Assembly: GCF_900537115.1 (NCBI RefSeq)
Contig: NZ_UNRG01000001.1
Span: 435,121 to 499,120, forward strand
DNA length: 64,000 bases
From: Arthrobacter sp. Alg241-R88
Lineage (GTDB): Bacteria > Actinomycetota > Actinomycetes > Actinomycetales > Micrococcaceae
Direction: 5' to 3'
Part shown: positions 60,409 to 64,000 of the stretch, piece after piece
Position numbering within the stretch: position 1 is the stretch's first letter
Layout of the letters: every line of letters begins with the position of its first letter
Made by a program: the position numbers and the translations under genes
Notes under the pieces: model-generated
The model's database searches: none
Told to the model about the DNA's origin: nothing
What the model saw: the letters and a program-made list of their open reading frames with translations, nothing else

Positions 60409-60534
60409 ATGGGATGGCTTATTTTTCTGATCATCGTTGTCGCCGTGGTCGCCGGTGTCTTCTGGGCCAAGAAGCACTTCCGCCACGAAATCGATCGCGC
60501 CAAGCGGATCAACCGGGCGAACAAAAACCAGTAG
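60409..60534 (+). CDS. Very small single-helix membrane protein
   Basis: 41 residues from ATG with AAAGGAG 7 bp upstream. One strongly hydrophobic helix ('WLIFLIIVVAVVAGVFWA', residues ~3–20) is followed by a highly basic tail ('KKHFRHEIDRAKRINRANK'). It lies between the tuf terminator and the convergent GH1 gene (12 bp). The good ribosome-binding site supports a real small protein; function unknown. Confidence 0.68.
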   Translation: MGWLIFLIIVVAVVAGVFWAKKHFRHEIDRAKRINRANKNQ

Positions 60535-60546
60535 CGGAGCGCGGGC

Positions 60547-61998
60547 CTAGCCGGCCGCCGCCCGCCGAGCCTTGCTGAGTGACTGGTACCAGTAGAAGGA
60601 CTGCTTGGGCGTGCGCTCCAGCGTTTCGAAATCCACGTGGACCAGGCCGAAGCGCTGGGAGTAACCGGCCGCCCATTCGAAATTGTCCATCAGGGTCCAC
60701 ACGTAGTAGCCGCGCAGGTCCACGGCCGAGGCCATCCCGCCGGGCGAGGTGGCGTCCAGTGCTGCGCGCAGGTGCGAGGCGATGTAATTCAGGCGGTCCT
60801 CATCCTGGACGGGCCCGGACACTTGGTCGGGCTCGGGGTAGCTGGCGCCGCCTTCGGTGATGTAAACCGGGGGGAGTGCAGCCCCATACCGGTCCTGGAG
60901 CTCCTTGAGCAGGATGCCCAGGTGCTCAGGAGCCACAGGCCAGCCGAATCCGGTGCTGCTGTATTCCGGGTAGCCCACCTCATGGAAAGGAAGCCGGGCT
61001 ACCGCCTTGTGCGTATTGGCGGGAATAGGCGTCACCCCGCGGCCCAATGCAACCTTCACCGGGAAGTAGTAGTTGAGGCCGTAGAAGTCCAGTGGCTGGT
61101 GGATGGTCTGCAGGTCAGCGTCGGAAATCCGGCCGATTGACCGCAGCCACGGCCTCGCGTACAGGGGAAGGTGCGGATAGCGGCCCAGCAGTACGGGGTC
61201 GGCGTAGATCCTGTTCATCAGGAGGTCGTACAGCTTCGCCACCAGCCGGTCTCCGACCTTTCCGCTGGCAGGCCGGACAGGGGAGTGCAGGTTCGTTACA
61301 CCTACGTCTCCCTTCACCCCTGCCGCACGAAGGGCCTGCGCGCCGAGGCCGTGGGCCAGAAGTTGGTGGTGGATTGCCGGAAGGGCATCGAACATCAGGG
61401 TGTGGCCCGGGGCGTGCACGCCCAGGGCGTAGCCGTTCAGGGTTACCGACAGCGGTTCGTTGAGTGTCACCCACTGTGACACGCGGTCCCCGAAGCGTTC
61501 GCCGGCGGCAGCGGCATACTCGCCAAACCGTTCCGCTGTTTCACGGTTCATCCAACCACCGCGGTGTTCCAGCGGCAGGGGAGTATCCCAGTGATAAAGG
61601 GTGGCCATGGGGGAGATGCCGGCCGCCAGCAGCTGGTCAATCAGCCGGTCGTAGAAGTCCAGTCCCTCCGCGTTGAGTCGCCCCTGGCCGTCGGGCTGGA
61701 TCCTTGGCCAGGACAAGGAGAAGCGGTAGGAGTCCACGCCCAGCTCCTGCAGGAGGGTGATGTCCTCGGGCAGGCGGTTATAGTGGTCGCAGGCCACGGC
61801 GGGGGAATGCCCGTCCATAATGCTGCCGGGCTTCTCGGCGAAGGCGTCCCACCCGGACGGGCCCCGGCCGCCCTGGGTCAGGGCTCCTTCGATCTGAAAG
61901 GCTGCGGCTGCGACGCCCAGGGTGAACGACGGCGGCATGCGGCTGGCCAGTTCGGTCACGGATTCGGTGCTTTCCAGCGTCATGCCCCTATCATCCAT
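60547..61998 (-). CDS. Beta-glucosidase, glycoside hydrolase family 1
   Basis: 483 residues from ATG 61998 (or 478 from ATG 61983). A retaining GH1 enzyme: the acid/base is Glu181 in 'VTLNEPLSV' and the nucleophile is Glu382 in 'YITEGGASY', where TEGG replaces the more usual TENG. The N-terminal 'FTLGVAAAAFQIEGA' and 'SYRFSLSWPRIQPDG' and the C-terminal 'NFEWAAGYSQRFGLVHVDF' (glycone binding) are typical. No signal peptide, so it acts on imported beta-glucosides. A LacI-type half-palindromic box lies upstream (62095–62102). Confidence 0.93.
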   Translation of the reverse strand: MDDRGMTLESTESVTELASRMPPSFTLGVAAAAFQIEGALTQGGRGPSGWDAFAEKPGSIMDGHSPAVACDHYNRLPEDITLLQELGVDSYRFSLSWPRIQPDGQGRLNAEGLDFYDRLIDQLLAAGISPMATLYHWDTPLPLEHRGGWMNRETAERFGEYAAAAGERFGDRVSQWVTLNEPLSVTLNGYALGVHAPGHTLMFDALPAIHHQLLAHGLGAQALRAAGVKGDVGVTNLHSPVRPASGKVGDRLVAKLYDLLMNRIYADPVLLGRYPHLPLYARPWLRSIGRISDADLQTIHQPLDFYGLNYYFPVKVALGRGVTPIPANTHKAVARLPFHEVGYPEYSSTGFGWPVAPEHLGILLKELQDRYGAALPPVYITEGGASYPEPDQVSGPVQDEDRLNYIASHLRAALDATSPGGMASAVDLRGYYVWTLMDNFEWAAGYSQRFGLVHVDFETLERTPKQSFYWYQSLSKARRAAAG

Positions 61999-62384
61999 TC
62001 CGGTGTTGCCGAAGGCAATGATTCCTCGGACTGGCCCCTCGAATGGGCCAATTCGCTTCTGGCTGCAAATTCCGGCATACTAGATGAGTTGTTCAAGCGC
62101 TTCTTCGTGTCCCGATCCGGATAATGCCGGGTGCCAGGGTCCAAGTGGAAGACCAAACATAACCCCCTCCCCATGGAATTGCGGATTTGTATGCGTGCCA
62201 AGCGCGACACGCCCGACCGCGGGGGTCGGTTACGCCGGCAAGGTGAGGAACCCGGATTCATCCGGATTCAGCTTGTGCGGCGGATGGTGGTTACGACCTC
62301 AATTGCTTCGGCAGCCATACAACGAGTAAGTGAACAGGGCAGCCCCAACCAGGGGAAGCACAGACTGAAAGAGAGTCAGGCGAC
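61999..62384. other. Shared intergenic/leader region between GH1 gene and S10 operon
   Basis: 386 bp between divergent transcription units. It contains a candidate rightward promoter, TTCGCT-18 bp-CATACT (62052–62081), a TTCAAGCGCTTCTT box around 62093–62105, and then about 280 nt of probable 5' leader for rpsJ with no convincing gene. Confidence 0.45.
62093..62105. promoter_or_regulatory. Candidate LacI-family operator
   Basis: AAGCGCTT (62095–62102) is a perfect 8-bp palindrome with the central CG of LacI-family operators, flanked by TC on the left and CTT on the right. It lies ~95 bp upstream of the GH1 start and overlaps the predicted start region of the rightward leader. Confidence 0.4.
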
Positions 62385-62693
62385 ATGGCGGGACAAAAAA
62401 TCCGCATCCGGCTGAAGTCATACGACCACGAGGTCATTGACGTTTCAGCACGGAAGATCGTTGAGACGGTCACGCGCGCAGGCGCAACGGTAGTTGGCCC
62501 CGTGCCGCTGCCGACGGAGAAGAACGTGTACTGCGTCATCCGCTCTCCGCACAAGTACAAGGACAGCCGCGAGCACTTCGAAATGCGCACGCACAAGCGT
62601 CTTATCGACATCATCGATCCCACGCCGAAGGCTGTTGACTCGCTTATGCGTCTCGACCTGCCGGCAGACGTGAACATCGAAATCAAGCTGTAG
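62385..62693 (+). CDS. rpsJ: 30S ribosomal protein S10
   Basis: 102 residues: '[20 protein letters not shown]' opening, '[20 protein letters not shown]' loop and '[16 protein letters not shown]'. It is a 30S head protein and also the NusE partner of NusB in antitermination. ATG with AGGCGAC-type upstream site. First gene of the S10 operon; rplC follows after 17 bp. Confidence 0.98.
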
Positions 62694-62710
62694 GGAGGTG
62701 CTGAGAGACT

Positions 62711-63361
62711 ATGACCGCAACCCGTAACGTAAAGGGCCTGCTGGGCACGAAGCTCGGCATGACCCAGGTCTGGGACGAGAACAACAAGCTCATCCCCGTC
62801 ACTGTGGTCCAGGCAGATTCGAACGTCATCACCCAGCTGCGCAACGCAGAAGCTGATGGCTACGTAGCCGTACAGATCGGCTACGGCCAGATCGATCCCC
62901 GCAAGGTCACCAAGCCGCTGGCTGGTCACTTTGAGAAGGCAGGCGTCACGCCTCGCCGCCACGTCGTCGAACTCCGTACCGCAGATGCTGCTGAGTACGA
63001 GCTGGGCCAGGAGCTCTCCGTAGAGGTCTTCGAAGCCGGCCAGAAGATCGACGTCATCGGCACCACCAAGGGTAAGGGCTTCGCCGGTGTTATGAAGCGT
63101 CACGGCTTCCACGGCGTTGGAGCTTCCCACGGTGCCCACAAGAACCACCGTAAGCCCGGTTCAATCGGTGGCGCATCCACCCCGAGCCGCGTCTTCAAGG
63201 GCATGAAAATGGCCGGCCGCATGGGCGCCGTTCGTCACACCACGCTGAACCTCACGGTTCACGCGGTTGACGTCGAGAAGTCGCTGCTCCTTATCAAGGG
63301 CGCCGTTCCCGGTGCCCGCGGCCAGGTCGTACTCGTACGCACCGCCGTGAAGGGAGCCTAG
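62711..63361 (+). CDS. rplC: 50S ribosomal protein L3
   Basis: 216 residues: '[20 protein letters not shown]' at the N-terminus and the signature loop '[20 protein letters not shown]', which reaches the peptidyl transferase centre. Preceded by GGGAGGTG about 7–10 bp before the ATG. Part of the S10 operon; rplD begins 4 bp after its stop. Confidence 0.98.
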   Translation: MTATRNVKGLLGTKLGMTQVWDENNKLIPVTVVQADSNVITQLRNAEADGYVAVQIGYGQIDPRKVTKPLAGHFEKAGVTPRRHVVELRTADAAEYELGQELSVEVFEAGQKIDVIGTTKGKGFAGVMKRHGFHGVGASHGAHKNHRKPGSIGGASTPSRVFKGMKMAGRMGAVRHTTLNLTVHAVDVEKSLLLIKGAVPGARGQVVLVRTAVKGA

Positions 63362-63365
63362 TTCA

Positions 63366-63989
63366 ATGGCTAACACTGTCCAGGTTGACCTGCCTGCAGA
63401 GATCTTCGACGTTCAGACCAACGTGCCGCTGCTGCACCAGGTCGTCGTTGCCCAGCTCGCTGCTGCTCGCCAGGGTACCCACAAGACCAAGACCCGCGCT
63501 GAAGTTTCCGGTGCAGGACGCAAGCCGTTCAAGCAGAAGGGCACCGGCCGCGCCCGTCAGGGTTCCATCCGTGCTCCTCACATGACCGGCGGTGGCATTG
63601 TCCACGGTCCCACTCCGCGTGACTACAGCCAGCGCACCCCCAAGAAGATGATTGCTGCTGCACTGCGCGGCGCACTGTCTGACCGGGCGCGTAACGGACG
63701 CATCCACGTTGTTGCCGAACTGGTTGAGGGCTCCAAGCCGTCCGCCAAGGGTGCACTTGCAACGCTGCGCGGCGTTTCCGACCGCAAGAACCTGCTGGTT
63801 GTCATCGAGCGCGCCAACGATGTTGCTGCACTGTCCGTGCGCAACCTCGCCGGTGTTCACGTTCTGTACGCAGACCAGCTGAACACCTACGACGTTCTCG
63901 TGTCTGATGACGTTGTCTTCACCAAGGCTGCCTACGAAGCATTCGTTGCCGGCAAGGCAGTGGCAAAGAACGAGGAGGATGCCAAGTGA
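63366..63989 (+). CDS. rplD: 50S ribosomal protein L4
   Basis: 207 residues: '[20 protein letters not shown]' with '[18 protein letters not shown]' forms the exit-tunnel extension, which is unaltered at the sites where macrolide-resistance changes usually fall. L4 autoregulates the S10 operon in some bacteria. Its last bases overlap the rplW start (GTGA). Confidence 0.98.
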   Translation: MANTVQVDLPAEIFDVQTNVPLLHQVVVAQLAAARQGTHKTKTRAEVSGAGRKPFKQKGTGRARQGSIRAPHMTGGGIVHGPTPRDYSQRTPKKMIAAALRGALSDRARNGRIHVVAELVEGSKPSAKGALATLRGVSDRKNLLVVIERANDVAALSVRNLAGVHVLYADQLNTYDVLVSDDVVFTKAAYEAFVAGKAVAKNEEDAK

Positions 63990-64000
63990 GTGCAGCCACC
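63986..64000 (+). CDS. rplW: 50S ribosomal protein L23 (3' end outside window)
   Basis: Only five codons are visible: GTG AGT GCA GCC ACC, preceded by GAGGAGG about 7 bp upstream and overlapping the rplD stop by 3 bases. The N-terminus 'MSAAT' and the position after rplD are those of Arthrobacter-type L23. The identity is inferred mainly from operon order. Confidence 0.8.

Overview
The window is a high-GC chromosome segment of an actinobacterium. The closest fit is Micrococcaceae of the Arthrobacter/Pseudarthrobacter type. Support: a mycothiol synthase gene (mshD) beside an orphan GlnR-type regulator, a WXG100 protein, PspC-type envelope-stress genes, frequent GTG/TTG starts, and the order tRNA-Trp–secE–nusG–rplK–rplA … rplJL … rpoBC … rpsL–rpsG–fusA–tuf … rpsJ–rplC–rplD–rplW. 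The genus is inferred from family recognition and was not tested by a search.

Layout. (1) 1–7.5 kb: end of a sugar ABC transporter operon (binding protein cut by the window edge, two permeases), two tandem GH13 alpha-glucosidases and an aldo/keto reductase, which together look like alpha-glucoside uptake and hydrolysis. (2) 7.6–16.5 kb: a CitE-like lyase, a DUF2797 protein, a pair of MaoC-type hydratases, a secreted trypsin-like protease, murB, an HTH_42 winged-helix protein, an eroded nuclease-like pseudogene between two related GC-rich palindromes, and asd. (3) 16.6–19.2 kb: a minus-strand operon made of a WXG100-headed protein, an unknown protein and two paralogous membrane proteins. (4) 19.3–26 kb: thyA–folA–small membrane protein, ppk1 with a Nudix/phosphatase (MutT1-like) gene, mshD and glnR. 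(5) 26–32 kb: membrane proteins, a nitrobindin-like protein, a flavodoxin-like protein, ygfZ, an ankyrin protein, a GNAT and pfkA. (6) 32–37 kb: a three-gene PspC/LiaF-like cassette divergent from a PspC-headed histidine kinase and its response regulator, then a tandem repeat array. (7) 37–64 kb: an aspartate-type aminotransferase and the transcription/translation core, interrupted by two tandem GNAT paralogs, a YbaK-type deacylase with a thiolase, a lipoprotein and a GH1 beta-glucosidase.

The main non-coding observations are a 66-bp palindromic element present three times at gene 3' ends (two copies just after the rplL and rpoC terminators), an array of six units with a 32-bp period at 36.67–36.90 kb, and a recurring TAGACT -10 box upstream of several translation-related transcription units. 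No rRNA, insertion sequence, phage, CRISPR array or complete defence system was seen. The least explained coding locus is the WXG100 operon. Start codons, where several were possible, were chosen by ribosome-binding-site spacing and are inferences.
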